The notes beneath the pieces were generated by a model. It searched no databases. It saw nothing but the letters and a program-made list of their open reading frames with translations, and had not been told where the DNA came from. The translations under genes were made by a program, and so were the position numbers. Of a DNA stretch of 18,891 nucleotides, positions 7,485 through 15,003 are shown in pieces (the first letter of the stretch is position 1; every line of letters starts with the position of its first letter). Where the stretch lies: positions 1 through 18,891 of the forward strand of contig JAQVQT010000014.1 in the NCBI GenBank assembly GCA_028701435.1, written 5' to 3'. Source of the DNA: Smithellaceae bacterium (GTDB lineage: Bacteria > Desulfobacterota > Syntrophia > Syntrophales > Smithellaceae).

Positions 7485-8089
7485 TATTTTTTGAGTTCCT
7501 CGCCGAGCTGGAAGCGGGCAAAACGGCGAATGACGATGTTTTCGCCCGTTTTGGCAATCATGTTGCTGATCAGCGTTCCAACGGTGATGTCCTGATTCTT
7601 GACAAATTTCTGTTCGACCAGGCAAACATCTTCGTAGTACTTCTTCAATTTGCCTTCGATGATTTTGTCCCAGATCTTTTCAGGCTTTTTCTCCTCGCGA
7701 AGCTGGCTGCGGTAAATTTCCTTTTCCCGGTCGAGCGCATCTTCGGCAATTTCATCCGGACGCACATACAACGGATTGGAGGCGGCAATATGCATGGCAA
7801 CATCCCTGGCCATGGTCTGAAAATCGGCGGTTTTCGCCACAAAATCCGTTTCACAGTTGATTTCCACCATGACGCCGATCCGGCCGCCCATATGGATGTA
7901 CGAAGCAATCGTCCCGTCTTTGGCCGCTTTGGACGAGCGCTTGGTCGCCGCCGAAAGCCCCTTCTTCCGTAAAAAATCAATCGCTTTCTCAAAATCGCCT
8001 TCTACGGCCGCAAGCGCTTCCTTGCAGTCCATCATACCGGCGCCGGTTTTCGTTCTTAACTCCTTAACCATGGTTGACGTAATTTCCAC
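7484..8089 (-). CDS. tsf: Elongation factor Ts (short form)
   Basis: Nucleotide exchange factor that reloads EF-Tu with GTP; cytosolic. 201 residues, so it belongs to the short class (as in Thermus) and not the roughly 280-residue E. coli class; part of the core/coiled-coil region is absent. The N-terminal UBA-like domain has VKELRTKTGAGMMDCK, and the EF-Tu-contacting motif TDFVA is at 81-85. The start is GTG at 8089, supported by AGGAGG at 8098-8103 with 8 bases between; an in-frame ATG six codons later lacks an SD and would cut conserved residues. It lies 65 bases after rpsB and overlaps pyrH by one base. Confidence 0.96.
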   Translation of the reverse strand: MEITSTMVKELRTKTGAGMMDCKEALAAVEGDFEKAIDFLRKKGLSAATKRSSKAAKDGTIASYIHMGGRIGVMVEINCETDFVAKTADFQTMARDVAMHIAASNPLYVRPDEIAEDALDREKEIYRSQLREEKKPEKIWDKIIEGKLKKYYEDVCLVEQKFVKNQDITVGTLISNMIAKTGENIVIRRFARFQLGEELKK

Positions 8090-8097
8090 TATCTTAT

Positions 8098-8116
8098 CCT
8101 CCTGGAATTCTATTCC
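8098..8116 (-). promoter_or_regulatory. tsf RBS with adjoining stem-loop
   Basis: On the minus strand GGAAT-AGA-ATTCC (8104-8116), a 5-bp hairpin, is followed immediately by AGGAGG (8098-8103) and then the GTG start. The SD is near-perfect. The hairpin is short, and any role in tuning EF-Ts against S2 is inference. Confidence 0.5.
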
Positions 8117-8154
8117 CTGAATATGCTTTTTACGCAGGTGCGTTATGAATGCTT

Positions 8155-8964
8155 CTAGGACGCAGGCGCGGCCGGACCGTTTTCCATCTCGACACTTTCC
8201 GGAATATCCGCCTCTGCATCCTGCTCGACCGCAGCCGGGGCTCCCGCCTCTTTGTTGGATTCCGCGGCCAGCTTTTCCTCAAACCGCTTTTTGCCTTCCA
8301 TCACCGCATCCGCAAATTTTGAAGAGAACAGCTTGATGGCCCGAATCGCATCGTCATTTCCCGGAATAATATAATCAATGTCCGTCGGATCACAGTTGGT
8401 ATCGACAATGGCGACCAGGGGAATTTTCAGCTTTTTCGCTTCCTGGACCGTGATATGCTCGCGGTTGGGATCCACGATGAAAACGGCGGCGGGAAGCGTT
8501 CTCATGTTTTTGATGCCGCCCAGAACATTGTCCATCTTGTCCATCTCTTTTTGCAGCTTGGTGATTTCCTTTTTGGGAAAAGCCTTGACGGAATCATCGG
8601 CAAACATCTTGTTGAGGCTGTTGAGGCGATCGATGCTCTTCTTGATGGTGACAAAATTGGTCAGCATGCCGCCCAGCCAGCGCTGATTGACGAAGGGCAT
8701 GCCGCAGCGCGTCGCTTCTTCGCGAATGGCCTCCTGGGATTGCTTTTTGGTTCCGACAAAAAGGATTTCCCTGCCCTGGCTGACCGTATCCACGACAAAA
8801 TTGTAGGCGGACTGGAACATGCCCACGGTCTGCTGCAGATCGATAATGTAAATGTTGTTGCGGGCCCCAAAGATGTAAGGCTTCATTTTGGGGTTCCACT
8901 TGTTGGTCTGATGCCCGAAATGGACACCGGCTTCGAGTAACAGTTTCATGGAAATAGCTGACAT
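8155..8964 (-). CDS. rpsB: 30S ribosomal protein S2
   Basis: Structural protein at the head-body junction of the small subunit. 269 residues from the ATG at 8964, where AAAGGAG is well placed. The longer reading from 9042 adds 26 residues with no S2 similarity and is rejected. Typical segments: MKLLLEAGVHFGHQTNKWNP, YIFGARNNIYIIDL, FVGTKKQSQEAIREEA, NQRWLGGMLTNF, VDPNREHITVQEA, IVDTNCDP, PGNDDAIRAI. The tail after about residue 225 is a charged, Ala/Glu-rich extension of some 30-40 residues, longer than E. coli S2 (241). It starts the translation cluster rpsB-tsf-pyrH-frr. Confidence 0.97.
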   Translation of the reverse strand: MSAISMKLLLEAGVHFGHQTNKWNPKMKPYIFGARNNIYIIDLQQTVGMFQSAYNFVVDTVSQGREILFVGTKKQSQEAIREEATRCGMPFVNQRWLGGMLTNFVTIKKSIDRLNSLNKMFADDSVKAFPKKEITKLQKEMDKMDNVLGGIKNMRTLPAAVFIVDPNREHITVQEAKKLKIPLVAIVDTNCDPTDIDYIIPGNDDAIRAIKLFSSKFADAVMEGKKRFEEKLAAESNKEAGAPAAVEQDAEADIPESVEMENGPAAPAS

Positions 8965-9009
8965 AACTTTTTCTCCTTTGTTTTTTTCCGCCACCCCCGT
9001 CGTCTTGCC

Positions 9010-9037
9010 GGCAAACTTGAAAATCAAGCAACCTGCC
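9010..9037 (-). promoter_or_regulatory. Possible stem-loop in the rpsB 5' leader
   Basis: On the minus strand GGCA-(GGTTG)-CTTGA-TTT-TCAAG-(TT)-TGCC can fold into two short helices with an internal loop, about 45 bases before the rpsB start. S2 autoregulates through its leader in several bacteria, so a leader structure is plausible. I did not recognise a known S2-binding consensus, and the helices are short. Confidence 0.3.
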
Positions 9038-9069
9038 GTCAATCAGGGGGTGTGTGAAATTTTGCGGCA

Positions 9070-9096
9070 ATTATCACAAAACCATCGATTGATCAA
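9070..9096 (-). promoter_or_regulatory. Candidate promoter of rpsB
   Basis: Minus-strand TTGATC (9091-9096) and GATAAT (9070-9075) are separated by 15 bases, in an A+T-rich part of the 182-base argJ-rpsB spacer. The -10 is good; the -35 and spacing are only fair. The predicted leader is about 100 bases. Confidence 0.5.
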
Positions 9097-9146
9097 GCGC
9101 AAATAACATTTTCGGCAATAAAATTAATGTTTTTTCTTTACGGTCC

Positions 9147-10346
9147 TCATGTGGTGTAATCGGCATTAATTTTCACATAATCGTAGGACAGGTCCGACGT
9201 ATACACCGAATAGGACTTGTCTCCGCCTCCCAGGCTGATGCGGACTTCAATGTTGCCGCCCTGAAAGATTTCCTTCAATCTGGCCGGCGCCAGGTTCACG
9301 GGCGCGTCCTGCGCAAAGACGGTCATATTTCCTATTGATAAACTGACTTTTTCCTTTTCCAGCAGGATGCCCGAAGCGCCGATTGCGGAGAGGATTCTCC
9401 CCCAGTTGGGATCTTCGCCGAAAAAGGCGGTTTTGACCAGATTGGAATTGGCGACGGAATACGCCACCCGCCTCGCATCGGATTTTGACTTGGCTCCCTC
9501 CACCACGACGGTGATGAACTTTGTCGCGCCTTCTCCGTCCCGGACCACGGCCTGCGCCAGTTCGGCCAGCACATCCGTCAGCATCTCCCTAAACCGCTGG
9601 AGCCTTGCCTGAGCGCGCTCCAGCGGATTATTCCCCGCCAGGCCGTTGGCCAGAATAATGGCCGTATCATTGGTGCTCATGCAGCCGTCGACGCTGACGG
9701 CATTGAACGTGGAATCGATCACCTGATGAAAGACGGTGTTGAGCGCCTTGGCGTCGATGAGTGCGTCGGTCATCACGTAGGTCAAAAGCGTCGCCATGTT
9801 CGGCTCGATCATGCCCGCGCCCTTGGCAATGCCGCAAATCGTAATGTCTTTCGCGCCGACAATGCCCTTGCGAATGGCGATCTTGGGATATTTGTCCGTG
9901 GTCATCATGGCCGCTTCCGCGTCCTCGATGCCGAATTCGTTGAGCCCCCTGACCAGTTTGCCGATGCCGGATTCAATTTTCCTGACGGGCAGCCTTTTGC
10001 CGATCACTCCCGTGGAACAAATGAGCAGATGCTCCTCGGGAATTTTCAACTGCCTGGCCGCGGCCGCCGAGACGGCCAGAGCGTCCTTCATCCCTTCTTT
10101 GCCGGTCGCCGCGTTGGCGCAGCCGCTGTTGGTCAGAATGGCCTGCGCCATCCCCCGCTTGATCCGCTCGGCGTCAATCAGCACCGGCGCCGCCTTGAAG
10201 GTGTTCTTGGTAAACAGCGCGGCGACTTTTGCCGGGATGGTGGAAAAGATCAACCCCAGGTCCTTCTGATCGCCGCTTTTGATGCCGGCAGAAACTCCAT
10301 GGGCCAAAAAACCGGGGACGCTTACTTTATTTGTGGATTTCGTCAT
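9147..10346 (-). CDS. argJ: Bifunctional glutamate N-acetyltransferase / ornithine acetyltransferase
   Basis: Transfers acetyl from N-acetylornithine to glutamate, closing the cyclic arginine pathway; the bifunctional forms can also use acetyl-CoA. 399 residues. The precursor self-cleaves before a Thr: KGAGMIEPNMATLL (175-188) places the cut between A185 and T186, making alpha and beta chains. TNSGCANAATG (72-82), STGVIG (111-116), SVDGCMSTNDT and EDPNWGRI are further family motifs. A GTG at 10355 is in frame but overlaps the SD AAGGAG (10355-10360); the ATG at 10346 is spaced 8 bases, so it is chosen. It starts 21 bases after secA, so both are probably cotranscribed. Whether it is mono- or bifunctional cannot be told from sequence alone. 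Confidence 0.96.
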   Translation of the reverse strand: MTKSTNKVSVPGFLAHGVSAGIKSGDQKDLGLIFSTIPAKVAALFTKNTFKAAPVLIDAERIKRGMAQAILTNSGCANAATGKEGMKDALAVSAAAARQLKIPEEHLLICSTGVIGKRLPVRKIESGIGKLVRGLNEFGIEDAEAAMMTTDKYPKIAIRKGIVGAKDITICGIAKGAGMIEPNMATLLTYVMTDALIDAKALNTVFHQVIDSTFNAVSVDGCMSTNDTAIILANGLAGNNPLERAQARLQRFREMLTDVLAELAQAVVRDGEGATKFITVVVEGAKSKSDARRVAYSVANSNLVKTAFFGEDPNWGRILSAIGASGILLEKEKVSLSIGNMTVFAQDAPVNLAPARLKEIFQGGNIEVRISLGGGDKSYSVYTSDLSYDYVKINADYTT

Positions 10347-10354
10347 GACCGCCA

Positions 10355-10360
10355 CTCCTT
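10355..10360 (-). promoter_or_regulatory. RBS of argJ, decides the start
   Basis: AAGGAG on the minus strand in the secA-argJ gap. It lies 8 bases before the ATG at 10346 and overlaps the alternative GTG at 10355, which excludes the latter. Confidence 0.75.
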
Positions 10361-10367
10361 TTAAAAC

Positions 10368-12887
10368 TTAAGCACCGCAACATTTCTTGTATTTCTTGCC
10401 GCTGCCGCAGGGACAGGGATCATTCCGGCCGATCTTCTCGGATTCCCGCTTCACGGTCTGATGGGCCGGCGTGTCTTCTCCCCGGCTTAAGATGTAATCC
10501 TGCTTTTGCTTTTGCCGTATTTCTTCGACTTCTTCCTCTCGTTGAATCCGGACCAGACACAGTTTTTCCAGCGTATCCATCTTGATGCGGCCGATCATTT
10601 CCATGAACATCGCATAGCCTTCACGCTGATATTCCCTCACCGGATCCTTCTGCCCGTATCCGCGCAAACCGATGCCTTCCCTCAGGTGGTCCATGGACAG
10701 CAGGTGCTCTTTCCAGTGGGTATCAATGGCCTGGAGCATGATGACTTTCATGAGATACGTCATCAGATCCGGGCCGAATTCCTTTTCCTTGCCGCGCAAA
10801 TACTCCTGAACCTTTTCCAGGATCAGGCTTCGAATGGAATCGGCGGATGTCAGGTCTTTTGCATTCGCGATATTGGGGCGCAATTTAAATTGCTGAAATA
10901 CCGCATCCTCAAGCGCTTTGAGGTTCCAATCCTGGGGATGATTCTTTTCACCGATAAATTCAGCGAGCAACTCGCCTGTAATTTCCTCAACCATTGCTTC
11001 AATGTCAGCCCATAAGTCTTGACCACGCAATACTTTTTTACGCTGCTCGTAAATGACCTTTCTCTGGTTGTTCATCACGTCGTCATAATCGAGCAGATGC
11101 TTCCGGATATCAAAATTCTGCCCTTCCACGCGCTTCTGTGCGTTTTCGATGGCCCGGGAAATGTATTTATGTTCGATCGGCTGACCTTCTTCGAGGCCCA
11201 CGGTATCCATCACCGAAGAGATCCGCTCGGCGCCGAAAACCCGCAGCAAATCATCCTCCAGAGAAAGATAGAAGCGCGAAGAGCCATTGTCTCCCTGACG
11301 GCCGGATCGTCCTCTTAACTGATTGTCAATCCGGCGGCTTTCATGTCTTTCGGTGCCCAGAATATGCAGCCCCCCTAAATCGGCCACATTTTCTCCCAGT
11401 TTGATGTCCGTCCCGCGGCCGGCCATATTGGTCGAAATCGTAACCTGCGCGGGCTGACCCGCCTGAGCGACGATTTCCGCTTCTTTTTCATGATTTTTGG
11501 CATTGAGCACGTGGTGCTTCACCCCTGCCCGGGTAAGATATTTGGACAGCATCTCGGACTTTTCGATGGAGATCGTTCCGATCAGAACCGGGCGTTTGGC
11601 TTTGTTGAGCGCCTTTACTTCTTCGATGACGGCTTTGATTTTTTCCTGCTCCGTCTTGTAGATCAGGTCGTTGTGATCCTGACGGATCATCGGCATATTG
11701 GTCGGAATCACCACGACGTCCAGGTTGTATATTTTCTTGAATTCCGCGGCTTCCGTGTCGGCGGTGCCGGTCATTCCCGCCAGCTTTTTGTACATGCGGA
11801 AATAATTCTGGAACGTAATGGAGGCCAGAGTCTGGTTCTCCTTTTCGATCTTGACTTTCTCCTTGGCCTCCAGCGCCTGATGCAGTCCGTCGCTGTAGCG
11901 CCTGCCCGGCATCACCCGTCCGGTAAACTCATCGACAATAATCACCTGATCGTCTTTCACCAGATAATCCACATCCCGCTTGAAGAGGGTGTGGGCCCGG
12001 AGCGCCTGATTGACATGGTGAACGATTTCAATGTTGCGCGGTTCGTACAGGTTCTGGACGTTCAACAGTTTTTCAACATGAGACACGCCTTCTTCCGTCA
12101 GGACGACCGTTTTGCTTTTTTCTTCGATCGTATAATCGGCGTCTTTGCGCAAGCGGGGAATAATCTGGTTGATTTTATAGTATTTGTCCGTCGATTCTTC
12201 CGACGCCCCGGAGATAATGAGCGGCGTGCGCGCCTCGTCGATCAGAATGCTGTCCACCTCATCGACGATCGCGTAATTGAATTCCCGCTGAACGTATTCT
12301 TCCAGACTGAATTTCATGTTGTCGCGAAGATAATCAAAGCCGAATTCATTGTTGGTTCCATACGTAATATCCGCTCCGTAGGCCTTCCGGCGTTCGTCGT
12401 CATCCATGCCATGCACAATGACGCCGACCGTCAGCCCCAGAAAAGAATAAATAGGGCTCATCCATTCCGCGTCGCGGCGGGCCAGATAATCGTTGACGGT
12501 GATCACATGGCTGCCTTTGCCTTCAAGCGCGTTCAGATATAGAGGCATCGTCGCGGCCAGCGTTTTGCCTTCGCCGGTTTTCATTTCCGCTATTTTGCCT
12601 TCATGCAGCACAATCCCGCCGATGACCTGCACGTCGAAAGGACGCATCATCAACGTCCTGCGCGACGCCTCTCTGGCCACGGCAAACGCCTCCGGCAGAA
12701 TATCATCCAGCGTCAGCCCGTTTTGGATCTTTTCCTTAAAATAGGGCGTTTTTTCTTTTAACTGCGCGTCGGAAAGCGACATAAACTCTTTTTCATGATA
12801 ATTGACTTCATGAAGCAGTATGGATAATCGCTTTAATTCACGATCGTTTTTGGTTCCCACTATTTTCTTGAGAATCGCGTTCAGCAT
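10368..12887 (-). CDS. secA: Preprotein translocase ATPase SecA
   Basis: Peripheral motor that drives unfolded preproteins through SecYEG. 839 residues, near normal length. Walker A TGEGKT is at 104-109 in AEMKTGEGKTLAATMP, the DEAD-like box DEVD at 209-212 in VDEVDSILIDEARTPLI; next come ITFQNYFRMYKKLAGMTGTA, the second nucleotide-binding fold with ISTNMAGRGTDIKLG, and the arginine-finger segment QLRGRSGRQGD. The C-terminus has the zinc-binding SEC-C tail C-x-C-x8-C-C (C825, C827, C836, C837), used for SecB and phospholipid contact. The ATG at 12887 follows AAAGGTGG. No secM-like gene precedes it. An own promoter is visible upstream. Confidence 0.98.
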   Translation of the reverse strand: MLNAILKKIVGTKNDRELKRLSILLHEVNYHEKEFMSLSDAQLKEKTPYFKEKIQNGLTLDDILPEAFAVAREASRRTLMMRPFDVQVIGGIVLHEGKIAEMKTGEGKTLAATMPLYLNALEGKGSHVITVNDYLARRDAEWMSPIYSFLGLTVGVIVHGMDDDERRKAYGADITYGTNNEFGFDYLRDNMKFSLEEYVQREFNYAIVDEVDSILIDEARTPLIISGASEESTDKYYKINQIIPRLRKDADYTIEEKSKTVVLTEEGVSHVEKLLNVQNLYEPRNIEIVHHVNQALRAHTLFKRDVDYLVKDDQVIIVDEFTGRVMPGRRYSDGLHQALEAKEKVKIEKENQTLASITFQNYFRMYKKLAGMTGTADTEAAEFKKIYNLDVVVIPTNMPMIRQDHNDLIYKTEQEKIKAVIEEVKALNKAKRPVLIGTISIEKSEMLSKYLTRAGVKHHVLNAKNHEKEAEIVAQAGQPAQVTISTNMAGRGTDIKLGENVADLGGLHILGTERHESRRIDNQLRGRSGRQGDNGSSRFYLSLEDDLLRVFGAERISSVMDTVGLEEGQPIEHKYISRAIENAQKRVEGQNFDIRKHLLDYDDVMNNQRKVIYEQRKKVLRGQDLWADIEAMVEEITGELLAEFIGEKNHPQDWNLKALEDAVFQQFKLRPNIANAKDLTSADSIRSLILEKVQEYLRGKEKEFGPDLMTYLMKVIMLQAIDTHWKEHLLSMDHLREGIGLRGYGQKDPVREYQREGYAMFMEMIGRIKMDTLEKLCLVRIQREEEVEEIRQKQKQDYILSRGEDTPAHQTVKRESEKIGRNDPCPCGSGKKYKKCCGA

Positions 12888-12898
12888 GGACCACCTTT

Positions 12899-12919
12899 AA
12901 AAAAACCGGTTTTTACCGG
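12899..12919 (-). terminator. Terminator-like hairpin just before the secA RBS
   Basis: Minus-strand CCGGT (12915-12919), loop AAAA, ACCGG (12906-12910), then seven T (12899-12905), then AAAGGTGG and the secA ATG. The stem is only 5 bp, so termination would be weak to moderate. It overlaps the predicted secA transcription start: only transcripts arriving from upstream contain both arms. Confidence 0.5.
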
Positions 12920-12922
12920 AAG

Positions 12923-12949
12923 ATTTTAGCATATTTGATCATTTAACAA
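12923..12949 (-). promoter_or_regulatory. Predicted extended -10 promoter of secA
   Basis: Minus-strand TTGTTA (12944-12949), 15 bases, then TAAAAT (12923-12928) preceded by TGC, giving the extended -10 TGCTAAAAT (5 of 6 plus TGn). The expected start is near 12916, leaving a leader of about 29 bases. The surroundings are A+T rich. Confidence 0.65.
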
Positions 12950-13052
12950 AAACATTCATTTGCCCGCCGGGGCAGTTCTTTCCCCGCACATGGGGACGCT
13001 TCCGCTTTCCACCCGGTGTTGCGGTTGCATCCTTTCAAATCAAAGGCTTGGA

Positions 13053-13958
13053 TTATTTCAAGTATTTTCTCGGATTGACCGGAACATCATTCACAATCAC
13101 GCCGTAATGAAGATGCGCACCGGTGCTTCGGCCTGTATTGCCGACATATCCGATCACGTCTCCTCTTTTCACCTGAACGCCCTCTTTCACGGCGGCTTTT
13201 GATAAATGCGCATAACTTGTGGAAACCCCGTACCCATGATCAATTTTGACGACGTTGCCGTCGTCCGAACGATAGGCTACCTCCAGCACAAACCCGTCCG
13301 CGGGGGCGATAATTTCTTTTCCCGATCTTGACGCGATGTCGATGCCTTTGTGAAACTCTCTGCCGCTGCCGAACGGATTTTTCCGCACGCCGAATTCCGA
13401 GGTGACCCATCCCCGGAGCGGCCAGATGGAAGGCGTTGCGGCCAGCAGGGATTTCTGCTCCCGAAGAAATTTTAAAAGTTCATTGAAGCTCGATTCTCTT
13501 TCGACGGCTTCCGCGTTCAGCCGGTCGATGCTCTCATGCATACCGGAAACAAGCCGATCCCGGTCCTCGTCAATGAGCTGCTGCAGGCGAATCTGATCGT
13601 TGTCGGATCCTCCGATGCCCAATGGTGTTTTTCCGCCCTTCCCGATCTGCTCCGATGCCAGGATTCGCAATTTCTTGTCAAATTGCTTAATTTCCTCCAT
13701 TCGGTCGGCAAAACCGTCAATCTTTAAGGCCAACGCGTTTATTTCTTTTGTTTGCTGAGCGGTTTGCTGCCGAAGGCGGGAAAGTTCCATGCGATCTCTT
13801 TTAATGCCGGCATAATCATAAACAACATAGAGCGTCAAAAGAACCGCCAGAATGGTTCCGGCGCAAAGGCCGTAAACCAGTTTACCTGAAAGAGAGATCT
13901 TGGTTACAGAGCTCTTTCTGCGGGGTATGATCATCAGTGTAAAAAATTTATCGGACAT
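13053..13958 (-). CDS. Membrane-anchored M23 (LytM/DipM-type) peptidase
   Basis: Predicted periplasmic peptidoglycan endopeptidase, or activator of amidases, tethered to the inner membrane. 301 residues: a cytosolic Arg/Lys-rich N-terminus, one membrane helix (about 28-48), a coiled-coil-like region (about 52-175, with many QQT, EIN and RLNAE segments) and a C-terminal M23 domain (about 185-300). Zinc ligands H203 and D207 in FHKGIDIA and H284 in HLHYG, plus H251 in YAHL and H282, are all present, so it is probably active rather than a degenerate LytM factor. The start at 13958 is preceded by AGGGGGAAG; a longer reading to 14039 would run through the promoter. It has its own promoter. A role in division or growth is inference. 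Confidence 0.9.
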   Translation of the reverse strand: MSDKFFTLMIIPRRKSSVTKISLSGKLVYGLCAGTILAVLLTLYVVYDYAGIKRDRMELSRLRQQTAQQTKEINALALKIDGFADRMEEIKQFDKKLRILASEQIGKGGKTPLGIGGSDNDQIRLQQLIDEDRDRLVSGMHESIDRLNAEAVERESSFNELLKFLREQKSLLAATPSIWPLRGWVTSEFGVRKNPFGSGREFHKGIDIASRSGKEIIAPADGFVLEVAYRSDDGNVVKIDHGYGVSTSYAHLSKAAVKEGVQVKRGDVIGYVGNTGRSTGAHLHYGVIVNDVPVNPRKYLK

Positions 13959-14010
13959 CTTCCCCCTGAAAAACTGAAGTAAAGAGGACAAACAGGTATA
14001 AAGTTTTGCA

Positions 14011-14039
14011 TCCCTAACACAAGGCAAAATCAAAGTCAA
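14011..14039 (-). promoter_or_regulatory. Predicted promoter of the M23 peptidase gene
   Basis: Minus-strand TTGACT (14034-14039), 17 bases, then TAGGGA (14011-14016) preceded by TGT. The -35 and spacing are excellent and the -10 is poor apart from its extended TG. The predicted leader is about 45 bases. It separates this gene from the arn cassette, although I saw no real terminator after arnD: the CCTTG/CAAGG hairpin at 14097-14113 has no T-run. Confidence 0.55.
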
Positions 14040-14122
14040 GAATAAGTCACGGCGCTTTCAGGACGGGCAAATGATGATTACCCTGCGAATTCAATGCCTT
14101 GGGTGGCTCAAGGAGTCTTCTT

Positions 14123-14980
14123 TTATACCGCGCAGGCAGAATGCCTTCCCGGCAGCAAATCCATTTGATGCTTTCGCCTGGGAAGCAGGTCCGTGTTCAG
14201 GGAATTTTTGAAATCGCCAAGCTCCGTAATTTCCATCCCCGCCGACAAAGCGCCTTTTAAGAGCCGCCGGAATTTCTCTTCAAAGATCCCTCCCTCCACT
14301 TCGGCATGCACCGGAAGGATATGGTCGCCCCCGTCGTTCATCAAACCGGCGATTGTGGCCAGGTCATTTTGAGGGTCGAGCTCCTCAAAACAGGGCAGAT
14401 CGGATGGGATTTCCGGAAGATTGAGCAAGGCATGGACAAACGGCGCTTTGGCCCGCGTACAACTCAGATATTCGAAAGGATATTTCCCGATGATTCGTAA
14501 AACGCGGTCGTCAATCAACCAGGAAGGGGCGCCAAACGCGGTCGGTTTCCGTCCCGTGAGCTTCTCAAAACCGCTCACACCCTTTTCAAACCACTCCTCG
14601 ATCCACGATTCGGATTTCTTTGGCAGATCATCCTGCCAGCGGCGATGGTCCCAGGCGTGAAACTGTACTTCGTGGCCCTCGTCGAGGATTTGACGGACCA
14701 GCTCCGGAAAGGACAGCGCAATCATCGGAGCGGGAAGAATCGTTCCGTAAAGCGCGGTTTTCCAGCCGTACAGGCTGGGCGCCCGGGTCTTCAGCATTTT
14801 TTTCAAAAAAAGAGGGTTTTTAAGAAGCTGCAACGCGGCGCGGCCGGAATTGTCCGGTCCGATGCTTAAAAAAAAAGTCCCCCGGACGGAAAAATCCTTC
14901 AGGGCGCCAAGCAGACGGGGAACGCCGTTTTTCATTCCCACATAGGTATCCACATCGATTTTTAATCCAAGCCTGCCCAT
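14123..14980 (-). CDS. arnD: 4-deoxy-4-formamido-L-arabinose-phosphoundecaprenol deformylase ArnD
   Basis: Polysaccharide-deacetylase-family (NodB) metalloenzyme that removes the formyl group from undecaprenyl-phosphate-Ara4FN to give the Ara4N donor for ArnT; membrane-associated. 285 residues. It aligns by eye along its length with E. coli ArnD: LGLKIDVDTYVGMKNGVPRL (D9 and D11), FFLSIGPDN, ASLYGWKTALYGT-type segment, VQFHAWDHRRWQ (H108, D111, H112) and LPVHAEVEGG (H225). The ATG at 14980 follows GGAAGAA by 5 bases; the preceding TTG is less likely. It begins 23 bases after the decarboxylase gene and closes the arn cassette, in the same relative place as in E. coli. Confidence 0.93.
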   Translation of the reverse strand: MGRLGLKIDVDTYVGMKNGVPRLLGALKDFSVRGTFFLSIGPDNSGRAALQLLKNPLFLKKMLKTRAPSLYGWKTALYGTILPAPMIALSFPELVRQILDEGHEVQFHAWDHRRWQDDLPKKSESWIEEWFEKGVSGFEKLTGRKPTAFGAPSWLIDDRVLRIIGKYPFEYLSCTRAKAPFVHALLNLPEIPSDLPCFEELDPQNDLATIAGLMNDGGDHILPVHAEVEGGIFEEKFRRLLKGALSAGMEITELGDFKNSLNTDLLPRRKHQMDLLPGRHSACAV

Positions 14981-15003
14981 CAATTCTTCCGTATTCCATC
15001 CGG

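Noticed and set aside
8143..8154. Hairpin-like ACGC/GCGT with a run of A/T between rpsB and tsf as an attenuator
   Set aside because: Located at about 8126-8140, the stem is only four base pairs and on the transcribed strand it is followed by A's, not T's.
11490..12542. 350-codon open frame on the plus strand opposite secA
   Set aside because: Antisense to a highly conserved gene, low-complexity Phe/Val/His-rich translation, no SD and no family motif; a shadow of secA codon usage.
12956..13030. 24-codon minus-strand ORF upstream of secA (possible secM-like leader peptide)
   Set aside because: The AAAGG is too close to the ATG, there is no signal sequence or SecM-type arrest motif, and the best secA promoter lies downstream of this ORF, so it would not be on the main secA mRNA.
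14097..14113. Hairpin CCTTG/CAAGG after arnD as terminator of the arn operon
   Set aside because: Only a 5-bp stem with no T-run on the minus strand; termination not supported.
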